From CAWJHE01 sp964614855 (GTDB lineage Bacteria > Chloroflexota > Anaerolineae > Anaerolineales > UBA4823), in the NCBI GenBank assembly GCA_964614855.1, contig CAZTMX010000020.1, positions 1 through 24,352 on the forward strand: a stretch of DNA of 24,352 nt, written 5' to 3'. Shown in pieces: positions 14,184-21,789 of the stretch (positions within the stretch are counted from its first letter, which is position 1; each line of letters begins with the position of its first letter). The translations under genes and the position numbers were made by a program. The notes under the pieces are model-generated. The model was not told the origin of the DNA and did no database searches. It worked only from the letters and a program-made list of their open reading frames with translations.

Positions 14184-16637
14184 TCATCTATCCACAATGA
14201 AAAACCGGATATCTTCGAGCGTCGCCGCATCCCTCGGCCAGCCGATCACCACGCTGCGTCTAGAGCTGCGCGTCAAAATAACATCCGCCAATAGCGATTT
14301 CGGCACCGATACCGGGATCATCTGGCGGCAGCTGAACAGGATAAAGTCCAAACCCTCTTTCGTGTAACGCGGATACAGCATCTCCCCCGCCAGGTAATGC
14401 ATCGTTTCATTGGCTTGCACGCCCAGCCTTTCCAGGGCTTCAGCCGTGTGCGTTTCCGCGGGACATAAGCCAGAGCGCTCCGGCACCAGGTTATCCGCCG
14501 CTGGCACTGTAAGCCCCAAGAACAGCAGAGCGGTCATCAGCCACAGATACTTGCGAGAGGCACGCGCTGCCACACCGGTTTGCCCTGCATCTGTATCGAC
14601 CACAGGATCGATAAACATCTTATGCCGCAGTGCAGCCGGCAAAGCTCCTAGCGCCGAGACCAGCCCCACCCCATAATACAGAAAGATCACCCAATCCCCA
14701 GGAACCAGGTAGCGCGAACCCGAGTTGCGGGCAAAACCTAGCGACAGGGAATAAACCAGGAAGAGATACAGCGGGAATAACCCCGCCCAACGCCAACGCG
14801 ACCAGCACCAGCCGATGCCCCATGCCAGCAGCGCCATGTTGATCAGATAAAACGGAATGCGCGCCAGAGGGATATCCCCCTGCCATTCCATGCGCCGAGT
14901 CTCATCCCAATACGGCCTGGCTGCCAGGTTCAGCAGCTCCTGGTCAGCGGTGGAAAGCGAATCCGGCAGCGCCTGGACAGCACCGAACAGGTTGTGCAGA
15001 AAATGATTGGGGATAAACAAGGGAAAATTGTCATAAGCCAGCTGCTGTCGAGAGATTTCATTAAAACTAGCCCCACCGCTTGCCAATGAGATCCCTTGCA
15101 ATGGATCGGAGACCGCCAACTTCTCAGGCGCAGGTACAGCGCCCTGACTGGTGTTGTAACGCGTGTTGATCACATCAAAGAATTTTATAAAGAAGAACGG
15201 TCTGCCCAGCTCATCCTGCCCGGTCGCCAACCAGGGTGCGATGACCAGGCTGAACCCCAGGACGAAAACTGCGGATTGTGCAATCCAGCGCTTCGGATTG
15301 CGCCAGAATACAACCAGCAGAAAAACCGGGATAAAGGGCAGCAGGAATACCGGGTTCATGCGTATCAACGAGATCGCCCCCAGCACTCCTCCCGCCGCCA
15401 GCGCGGCCTGCCAGCGCGCGCCGTGGAATTTCAACCAGGTGAAGACCAGCCAGGTGAAACCGATCAGACCGAGCAGCACCGGGAGCTCACTGGCCAGCAG
15501 CCGTGGGTTGACGCTGGCGATCTCCGTTGAGAGCAGGACGGCGTTGTATTGGCGGATGATGATCACCAACGCCAGCAGCAGACCCAAAAAGCGGTTGTGG
15601 ATGGCTTTGCCAAACCCATAGAGCAGCGGTCCTATCAAAGCCAGGACAGCGATCTGCAGCAGCGCTAGCAGGTTGTAATCCACCCCGGCGAAAACATGCA
15701 AGATGGATAGAAATACCATGTACAGAGGTTTGTCCGAGTATGCGCCGTTGTTGATCCCCCATCCATTCACGATCGCCAACGCTCCCAGGTCGTGCACCCT
15801 GGCATCGGAGTATGGATAAGGCTGCAGGAACGGTTTTTGCGGCTGGAGCGAGAAGTAATGACGGTTCATGGGGGCAAACCCCCACAGACCGAATGCCAGC
15901 AGGAACAAGAACAGGCAGATCACCAGGTCACCGGAAATGCTCCTGGTTGTGCGCGAGAGCAGTCTCAAGCGCCGCAGCAGCATTATCAGCGCAACTGCTG
16001 CCAGCAGCGCAGCAACCAGTTGGAAGCTGGAAAGCGGCATGCCGGAGACATTCCAGTAATAACTGTCTGGGGTGATTCCCAGGCGGGTGACGTAGATAAA
16101 CACGCCGGTGATCGCCAGCACTGCCAGGCTGAACAGGCTGACACGCCGTGGGAAATTCCGGGCTTGAAAAAGTCCATCCGCCGACCAGGCCAGGTAAAAC
16201 TGGAAAGGCAGCAGACCCAGCACCACCAGCAGCGGGCGAAACCGCTGATAATACCCCCCATAGACACCCAGCCAGGTTGCTGGCGAAAGTGCAATCAGCA
16301 CGGCAGCCAGGGCGGTGGCCAGAGCCCAGGCATCCCAGCGCTCCTTGTTCTGCTGGGCTGATGCCAGGAAGCGTGAGTGCAGCTGTGCGCGTGCCTGGCG
16401 CCAGGCGAGAAACAAAAAGCCAATCCCCAGCAGCACGGTCAGCGCGGTCAGGAGAAACCTGGATAAGGATAACCCCCATAGAAAAACCACTTCCGAACCC
16501 GGAAATCCACGGGTGATCATCCAGCCCGCCAGCCAGAATTCCAAGGCGCAAAGGAGAAACAGCCAGGCGGGCGCGCTGCCCGGGGGATTTTGGGGGCTCA
16601 AAGCGGCGTCTGAATCTGCCTTTTTCAAGTCACTCAT
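14184..16637 (-). CDS. Large GT-C type membrane glycosyltransferase (GT39/ArnT-like)
   Basis: An 817-residue integral membrane protein with about a dozen hydrophobic helices, beginning with WLFLLCALEFWLAGWMI and FLLTALTVLLGIGFLFLAW. A large extracytoplasmic loop after the eighth helix or so has YPYSDARVHDLGALAIVNG, the position where GT-C enzymes carry catalytic acidic residues. Later motifs include the YSDKPLYMVFLSILHVFAG segment and SRYLVPGDWVIFLYYGVG. A soluble tail of about 100 residues with CPAETHTAEALERLG ends the protein. GT-C enzymes move sugars from polyprenyl-phosphate donors onto glycans or proteins on the outer face of the membrane. The donor and acceptor are unknown. The gene begins four bases after the WbaP-type gene and is the last of the operon. 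The ATG at 16637 has no clear ribosome-binding site, consistent with coupled translation. Confidence 0.82.
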   Translation of the reverse strand: MSDLKKADSDAALSPQNPPGSAPAWLFLLCALEFWLAGWMITRGFPGSEVVFLWGLSLSRFLLTALTVLLGIGFLFLAWRQARAQLHSRFLASAQQNKERWDAWALATALAAVLIALSPATWLGVYGGYYQRFRPLLVVLGLLPFQFYLAWSADGLFQARNFPRRVSLFSLAVLAITGVFIYVTRLGITPDSYYWNVSGMPLSSFQLVAALLAAVALIMLLRRLRLLSRTTRSISGDLVICLFLFLLAFGLWGFAPMNRHYFSLQPQKPFLQPYPYSDARVHDLGALAIVNGWGINNGAYSDKPLYMVFLSILHVFAGVDYNLLALLQIAVLALIGPLLYGFGKAIHNRFLGLLLALVIIIRQYNAVLLSTEIASVNPRLLASELPVLLGLIGFTWLVFTWLKFHGARWQAALAAGGVLGAISLIRMNPVFLLPFIPVFLLVVFWRNPKRWIAQSAVFVLGFSLVIAPWLATGQDELGRPFFFIKFFDVINTRYNTSQGAVPAPEKLAVSDPLQGISLASGGASFNEISRQQLAYDNFPLFIPNHFLHNLFGAVQALPDSLSTADQELLNLAARPYWDETRRMEWQGDIPLARIPFYLINMALLAWGIGWCWSRWRWAGLFPLYLFLVYSLSLGFARNSGSRYLVPGDWVIFLYYGVGLVSALGALPAALRHKMFIDPVVDTDAGQTGVAARASRKYLWLMTALLFLGLTVPAADNLVPERSGLCPAETHTAEALERLGVQANETMHYLAGEMLYPRYTKEGLDFILFSCRQMIPVSVPKSLLADVILTRSSRRSVVIGWPRDAATLEDIRFFIVDR

Positions 16638-16641
16638 CTGC

Positions 16642-18120
16642 TTAATAGGCGCCGCGGCTCAGAATCACCGCCAGGAAAGTGTGGATAAAGATATGGAAAT
16701 CCAACCAGATGGACCAGTTTTGCAGATAGTACAGATCCAGGTTCACGCGTTCGGAATACGGCAGGTCGTTGCGCCCCGAGATTTGCCACAAACCGGTGAT
16801 ACCAGGGGTGACATGCTTGAGGATCTCGTATTCTTTCCCGTACAGCTGGATCTCTTCTTCGACGATCGGGCGCGGCCCGATCAGGCTCATTTCCCCTTTG
16901 AAGACGTTCCAGATTTGCGGCAATTCATCCAGGCTGGTGTAACGCAGGATTCTTCCCACGCGCGTGATGCGCGGATCATGCTTGAGCTTGAAATTCTCCG
17001 ACCATTCCTTTTCCAGCTCTGGGTTTTGCAGGATGTGACCCTCCAGCGCCTGGTCTGCGCCGCTGAACATACTGCGGAATTTCACTATTTGGATTTGCTT
17101 GCCATTTTTACCCAGGCGCTTCTGGGTGTAAAATACCGAGCCCGGGCTGTCTAGCTTGATCGCCAACCCGACGATCAGGAAGAACGGGATGATCAGCGGA
17201 AGGGAGATCAAGATGAGCAGCAAGTCAAACAAGCGCTTGTACACCTGGTGAACCGGGTTGCTCCACTGGTGCCGCACTTCCAGACCAAAATACTCGAACA
17301 GGTGAAGGTTGGAAAACCACAAGGACCCCAGGCGTTCTTCGTCGAAGATCAAAAGGATACGTCTGAAGGCATGGGTTTTGTCCATCAAGATACTCTTGGC
17401 GGCTTTGAAGTGCTGTTTTCCCGGGATGATAATGATATTATCCAACCCGCGGAAAAGGCTCTGGTCATCCCAGGCGTCTACGCTCCTCGAAGCAAAGCGC
17501 GGGAACATATCGGCAATATCCTGTGCGGCGATGGAGAGCACCGGCCAAAACCCACCCAGGCGGTTCTGGAGCAGATCTGCGCTGATCTTTTCCACACTTT
17601 CACGCGCCCCAATCAAGACCGCGGGCTCGCCCCAGCAATTCAGTTTTAATGCTATACGCCGTGCTACTTTGCGCATGATGGGGATGCTCAGGCTCATAAA
17701 AATCCAGGTCAATCCGGTGATAGCGCGCGACCAGTCCGTGGTGGCGCCCAGGTAGAATGTCAGGAAGATCAATAGAAGAAAGAGCACAGCCGTGCCGATG
17801 GTCACCCGGCGCAGCTCTTCTACGCCTCCCAGGCCGGTTCCAGGGTACAAAGACAGCGCGGTATAAATCAATGCCAGCCCAAAGAAGACGGCAGGCAGGA
17901 CAGCGTGATAATTTTCGATCAGGAAATCTATGCGCACAAGACGCCACAAGCGCATGGCGATCTCCAGCGAAACCACCAGGCAGAAAAGATCGCTGAGCGC
18001 CATGCACAGGATCATCGCCAGGCGGCGGTGGCCGTGCAGCCAGGCTAAATTTCCCGGGCGGTAGTAAAGCTCATCCCGATATAGGATTACAGGTTCGCGT
18101 TGATTTTCTTCGCTTCGCAT
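16642..18120 (-). CDS. wbaP: WbaP-type undecaprenyl-phosphate sugar phosphotransferase
   Basis: This 492-residue enzyme starts polysaccharide assembly by moving a sugar-1-phosphate from a nucleotide sugar onto undecaprenyl phosphate at the inner membrane. The N-terminal half has four to five hydrophobic segments from LAMILCMALSDLFCLVVSL, then a Rossmann-like region (PAVLIGARESVEKISADLL). The C-terminal catalytic domain is textbook: KRLFDLLLILISLPLIIPFF, SPGSVFYTQKRLGKNGK, IVKFRSM, RVGRILRYTSLDELPQIWNV, KGEMSLIGPRP and PGITGLWQISGRN, ending LSRGAY. Galactose is the usual WbaP sugar, but glucose or another sugar is possible. The ATG at 18120 is chosen by homology to the family start; it overlaps the upstream GT4 gene by 34 bases and lacks a clear ribosome-binding site. 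A GTG/TTG-type start further upstream (18159) seems too long. Confidence 0.92.
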   Translation of the reverse strand: MRSEENQREPVILYRDELYYRPGNLAWLHGHRRLAMILCMALSDLFCLVVSLEIAMRLWRLVRIDFLIENYHAVLPAVFFGLALIYTALSLYPGTGLGGVEELRRVTIGTAVLFLLLIFLTFYLGATTDWSRAITGLTWIFMSLSIPIMRKVARRIALKLNCWGEPAVLIGARESVEKISADLLQNRLGGFWPVLSIAAQDIADMFPRFASRSVDAWDDQSLFRGLDNIIIIPGKQHFKAAKSILMDKTHAFRRILLIFDEERLGSLWFSNLHLFEYFGLEVRHQWSNPVHQVYKRLFDLLLILISLPLIIPFFLIVGLAIKLDSPGSVFYTQKRLGKNGKQIQIVKFRSMFSGADQALEGHILQNPELEKEWSENFKLKHDPRITRVGRILRYTSLDELPQIWNVFKGEMSLIGPRPIVEEEIQLYGKEYEILKHVTPGITGLWQISGRNDLPYSERVNLDLYYLQNWSIWLDFHIFIHTFLAVILSRGAY

Positions 18121-19193
18121 GCCAACACATCCAGCGTCGAGCGTGCAGTCTCCAGCCAATCAAACCGGGCGCTTCGTTCTAACCCCTTGCGACGCAACTC
18201 CCGTCCCAAATCCGGCTGCGTAAGGAGCCCTTGGATCGCTTCCGCCATGGCGTTTTGATCGGTTGCAGGATAGTATATCACTGCATCGCCGCAAACTTCA
18301 GGCAAAGAAGCGGCATCTGAGCACAGGACCGGGCAGCCGCACGCCATCGCCTCCAGGGGCGGCAGACCAAAGCCCTCATATAAAGATGGATAGATCAGCC
18401 CCACGGCGTTTTCATACAGCGCCCTCAAGCCGCCATCGCTGATCTCGCTCAACAAGGTGATACGCTCCGAAGCCAGGTCGAGATCGCTTTGACCGAACAC
18501 GGCGCGGTAATCTCCGCCGATGATCACCAGCCTGACCTGCGAGGGGACCGAGAGGAACGCCTGTACGGCCCGGCGAAAGTTCTTGTGCGGGCTGAGACTG
18601 GAAACGGCCAACAGATACCCCTGGGGTTGGAGACCGTTCTGTTTCAGGATGCCGGTGTCTGGATCCACGCCCCGGATGTGATCTGCGCTGAGCGGGATTA
18701 TCTGGAAGCGCTGCGGGGGATGGTTGAGGTAGCGCGCCAGCTCAGATTGCGAGAAGCGCGAATCGGTGAGTAGACGCCGGGCGCGGTGTGCCAGCTGGTT
18801 GAAAACAAAGCGGTATTTGAGACGAAATTGCCAGGAATACGCATGGGGTACGGCAAAAACCGAGGCATCGTGCAGGGTGGCGACCTGGTTACGGTACCAG
18901 AATGGGCCAATATTGGCAGGAGAGAAAAGGAGCTTCCCGGCGGCTGCCAGCGGCAGGTCGAACTGTTCCCAAAGGTTGCCATGGTTCAATCCGGCCTGGC
19001 GCACCTTTATGGCTCGATAGGCGGGCAGCTTCAGGCGGCCGGGCGGAAGCAGGCAAGTCAGCTCGATTTCGCCGTTGCCATAACCATCCGCCAGCAGCTG
19101 ATCCATCGCCCGGGTCACTTCGCGGCAGTAGCGCTGTACTCCCGTGAGCGGCTGGGTAAAGAAACGCCCGTTAATGTAGATGATGCGAGGCAT
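18087..19193 (-). CDS. GT4 family glycosyltransferase
   Basis: A 368-residue cytoplasmic GT-B enzyme. The N-terminal Rossmann domain has INGRFFTQPLTGVQRYCREV, the Gly-rich acceptor loop typical of mannosyltransferase-like members, and VATLHDASVFAVP. The C-terminal donor domain has YLLAVSSLSPHKNFRRAVQAF and the conserved pair of glutamates in YEGFGLPPLEAMACGCPVLCSD. Such enzymes add a sugar from a nucleotide donor to a lipid-linked glycan; mannose is a guess from family resemblance. It lies six bases after the other GT4 gene and overlaps the WbaP-type gene, so it belongs to the same operon. The length is normal and no insertion is seen. Confidence 0.93.
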   Translation of the reverse strand: MPRIIYINGRFFTQPLTGVQRYCREVTRAMDQLLADGYGNGEIELTCLLPPGRLKLPAYRAIKVRQAGLNHGNLWEQFDLPLAAAGKLLFSPANIGPFWYRNQVATLHDASVFAVPHAYSWQFRLKYRFVFNQLAHRARRLLTDSRFSQSELARYLNHPPQRFQIIPLSADHIRGVDPDTGILKQNGLQPQGYLLAVSSLSPHKNFRRAVQAFLSVPSQVRLVIIGGDYRAVFGQSDLDLASERITLLSEISDGGLRALYENAVGLIYPSLYEGFGLPPLEAMACGCPVLCSDAASLPEVCGDAVIYYPATDQNAMAEAIQGLLTQPDLGRELRRKGLERSARFDWLETARSTLDVLACEAKKINANL

Positions 19194-19199
19194 AGGCGG

Positions 19200-20471
19200 T
19201 CACACGGGCTGAGCTTGGTTGCGGTGGGGAAATTCTTGCAGGGCCTGCTCGACGATGGCAGCAGTTTCCTGGCGAAAACGCTGGTTCGAGAAGCGCAGTG
19301 CGTTGAGGCGGCAGTTTTCGGGCTGGAAGAGATCGTGATTACGCTCAAAATCGCCAATCGCTGTTTGTATCGCTTCGGCGGTTTGCTGCGGGAAGAACAG
19401 CCCGGACGGTTGCCGGGTTTCGAAGGAATGTCCTGCAGCGGAGCTGTGCGGTGGTTGCAGGCCAAGGGGTGTCTCGGATCTGCGATTTGATGCGGGGTCG
19501 TGTGGTGTCTCGGAGCCGATTGGCGTTTCAAGGCCGCGCACGGTTTCCAGCGCCCCGCCCCTGCCAAATGCGATCACCGGCGCGCCGCAGGCCTGGGCTT
19601 CAACCGGCAGGATGCCAAAATCTTCCTGTGCAGCGAAGACAAAAGCACGGCAGGTGCGCAGGTGTGTGCGCAGCGCTTCTGCAGGTAGACGTCCCAACCA
19701 GCGGATATTGCCTGGCAGATTCTGGCACAGTGCAGCAGCCTGCGGGCCGTCGCCGACCAGCACCAGCTTCTTATCCGGCATGCTTCGAAAAGCCTGTATG
19801 ATCAGGTCCATGCGTTTATACGGCACAAAGCGCGATGCTGCAAGGTAGTAAGCGCCGCGCTCGCCGCCCAGGGTGAAGAAATCCGTATCCACCGGCGGGT
19901 ACAGCACGTTGGACGTGCGGCGGTAGTATTTTTGTACTCGACTGGCGATAAAATGAGAATTCGAAAGTAGCAGGTCTGGGCGCTGGGCGGCAGCGTAATC
20001 CCACAGGCGGATGGAATGCATCACCCAGCGGGCAAGGGTGTTTTTCAGCCCGCCGCCAGCCAGGTACACTTTTTCCATCTCCCAGGCATAGCGTATCGGG
20101 CTGTGGATGTAGCTGATATGTAGCTGGTCTGGCGCGGTGATCACCCCTTTAACTACCGCATGGCAGTTGGAAAACACCAGGTCGTAGCCCGAGAGGTCCA
20201 GCTGCTCGACTGCCAGGGGCATCAGCGGCAGGTAAGTGCGGAAATGCTTGCGCGCAAACGGCATGCGCTGCAAGAAGGTTGTCGTAACATGTTTGCCGGA
20301 GAGGAAGGCGCGCTCCTGCTGCGGCATGAAATCCACCAGGCTGAACAGATCCGCCTGCGGGTAGAGCTGCAGCAGCTGCTGGATGACCTTCTCCGAGCCT
20401 GCGAAGGTGGTGTACCAATCGTGAAGGATGGCGATAGAGTTCATACGCAGACCAGGGTCTCCAGGATTCAT
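19200..20471 (-). CDS. GT4 family glycosyltransferase with repeat-like insertion
   Basis: A 423-residue GT-B glycosyltransferase. The first strand is MNSIAILHDWYTTFAGSEKV, followed by ISYIHSPIRYAWE, YYLAASRFVPYKRMDLIIQAF, LVLVGDGPQ and the donor-site segment EDFGILPVEAQACGAPVIAFGRGGALETV. Between that segment and the conserved SGLFFPQQTAEAI, where relatives have about five residues, there are about 44 residues (312-355) rich in Ser, Pro and the triplet Glu-Thr-Pro. Everything else is collinear with the family, so the enzyme is probably active. Two starts are possible: the ATG at 20471, which forms an ATGA overlap with the sulfotransferase stop, and the ATG at 20444, which better fits the conserved N-terminus. 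Neither has a strong ribosome-binding site. Coupling favours 20471. Confidence 0.9.
   Translation of the reverse strand: MNPGDPGLRMNSIAILHDWYTTFAGSEKVIQQLLQLYPQADLFSLVDFMPQQERAFLSGKHVTTTFLQRMPFARKHFRTYLPLMPLAVEQLDLSGYDLVFSNCHAVVKGVITAPDQLHISYIHSPIRYAWEMEKVYLAGGGLKNTLARWVMHSIRLWDYAAAQRPDLLLSNSHFIASRVQKYYRRTSNVLYPPVDTDFFTLGGERGAYYLAASRFVPYKRMDLIIQAFRSMPDKKLVLVGDGPQAAALCQNLPGNIRWLGRLPAEALRTHLRTCRAFVFAAQEDFGILPVEAQACGAPVIAFGRGGALETVRGLETPIGSETPHDPASNRRSETPLGLQPPHSSAAGHSFETRQPSGLFFPQQTAEAIQTAIGDFERNHDLFQPENCRLNALRFSNQRFRQETAAIVEQALQEFPHRNQAQPV
19407..19538 (-). repeat. In-frame insertion with Glu-Thr-Pro repeats in a GT4 gene
   Basis: In the coding direction the segment holds ETP at residues 315-317, 321-323 and 333-335, and ETR at 351-353. 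At DNA level TCCGAGACACC occurs twice, and a looser GAAACGCC or GAAACCC occurs twice. The segment interrupts the normally short loop between the donor-binding Glu-containing region and the GLFF motif. Confidence 0.55.
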
Positions 20472-21766
20472 TTGAGGGGTGAGATTTCAATCCAGCTGAG
20501 GGCGACACCCAGCAGGCGCGCCCCCGGGGTTTCAGCGGTCATCCCAGGTGGGTAGGCAGTACGGCAAACGCGGAATGAGAAGCGGGTTGGTTCAGGATTT
20601 GTGCCCGGCTTAGCGGTTAGGATACCGGTAAAAACAAAGCCTTCCTCAAATGGCTCTTTGCTAATCAAGACCGGTTGGTTATCGCAAAATAGTTCTAAGC
20701 TTTCAAGAATTTCTTGATCAATGTTCAAACGAAGAAAAAAGCGAATTTGAAGGTTTCCTTCGCGATCTAACGGCAGATCAATTGTCGACATCGTTTCAGG
20801 TCCACTCCACATCCATATTCTTTCACCAACTCTTTCTACAGAATACCAGCCACTTCTTGGATGTATACTTTCTAGATGATAGGAAAAATGCCGCAATTCT
20901 TGCTTCTTCTGCCAGAATGATATTTCGATGCACTCTCGGATTGGAAATTCTTTCTCATGACAAATGGTAATCAGTTCATCTACTAAAACCTGATATCGGA
21001 TGTTCAATAATTTGAGACCGTATTCATATAATTCTAAATCGAGATTGTTAAGTTCTTTTATCTGATCAAGAGTCGAAGGCGGAATTTCTTCTTCTTCTCT
21101 TAATCCGATATTCAATTCAGGAATACGATCGATAGGGAGAAGGTTAAATTGATAAGAGAACATATCAATGGACTTGCTAAATTCTTCTTGAATACCGAGA
21201 AAAAAAAATTGTTCAAGCCTTTCCTTGGCTAAATTAATACTAACAAACCGTTTGCTATTTTCGAACGGAGGAATATCCGCAAGGGTTTTTACAGGATAAT
21301 CAACTTGTAGACCTAACATCCTGGTTTGAAGGTTGGTGAGGTTTTCTTTAAATGCAGGGTGAACAATAAAATTCTCCAATGTCATTTTCTGGACTTGAAG
21401 ATATGCTTGTTTATTTGGATATTCAGCAAATTGTGAATCCTGAAAATTTGTATTACGGATATGGTAAAAGTTAGATATAGCTCTAGAAATTGGTTCGCGC
21501 AAAAATGTAAGAAAAAGTGGTATTCGATTCAATAACTTGTGAATCTCGTATGTGAAGTGACCGCATATACAATCGTACTCATTAATATCGTAATCCGCCA
21601 ATTCCAAGCCATTAATAATTTCTGGGCGAATGATCAACAGTTGGTCTGGGATCAATATTGAACGTAGTAGTTCAGTAAACGTAGTTCCAGCAGTTTTAGG
21701 TATATGCAAAAAACACAGTTGATGTGTTGAGAGATCAGTCGGTGAGAATCGCTTTAGTGTAATCAT
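20468..21766 (-). CDS. Sulfotransferase with extra C-terminal domain
   Basis: A 432-residue protein. Residues about 15-260 are a Sulfotransfer_2-type domain: FLHIPKTAGTTF (19-30) is the 5'-phosphosulfate-binding loop of PAPS-dependent enzymes, CGHFTYEIH (68-76) is the conserved His segment, and FLREPISRAISNFYH (88-102) is the 3'-phosphate-binding motif. The enzyme should transfer sulfate from PAPS to a sugar hydroxyl. Residues about 285-432 form a second part, SGWYSVERVGERIWMWSGPE...TRFSFRVCRTAYPPG...RLLGVALSWIEI, resembling beta-sandwich modules attached to surface-glycan glycosyltransferases. It may bind the glycan. Most of the gene is AT-rich, but the last 130 or so bases are GC-rich like the downstream genes. 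It ends in an ATGA overlap with the GT4 gene and begins 23 bases after the tandem glycosyltransferase gene. Confidence 0.87.
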   Translation of the reverse strand: MITLKRFSPTDLSTHQLCFLHIPKTAGTTFTELLRSILIPDQLLIIRPEIINGLELADYDINEYDCICGHFTYEIHKLLNRIPLFLTFLREPISRAISNFYHIRNTNFQDSQFAEYPNKQAYLQVQKMTLENFIVHPAFKENLTNLQTRMLGLQVDYPVKTLADIPPFENSKRFVSINLAKERLEQFFFLGIQEEFSKSIDMFSYQFNLLPIDRIPELNIGLREEEEIPPSTLDQIKELNNLDLELYEYGLKLLNIRYQVLVDELITICHEKEFPIRECIEISFWQKKQELRHFSYHLESIHPRSGWYSVERVGERIWMWSGPETMSTIDLPLDREGNLQIRFFLRLNIDQEILESLELFCDNQPVLISKEPFEEGFVFTGILTAKPGTNPEPTRFSFRVCRTAYPPGMTAETPGARLLGVALSWIEISPLK

Positions 21767-21789
21767 GTTTAGTTTAATTCTCTTCTGGT

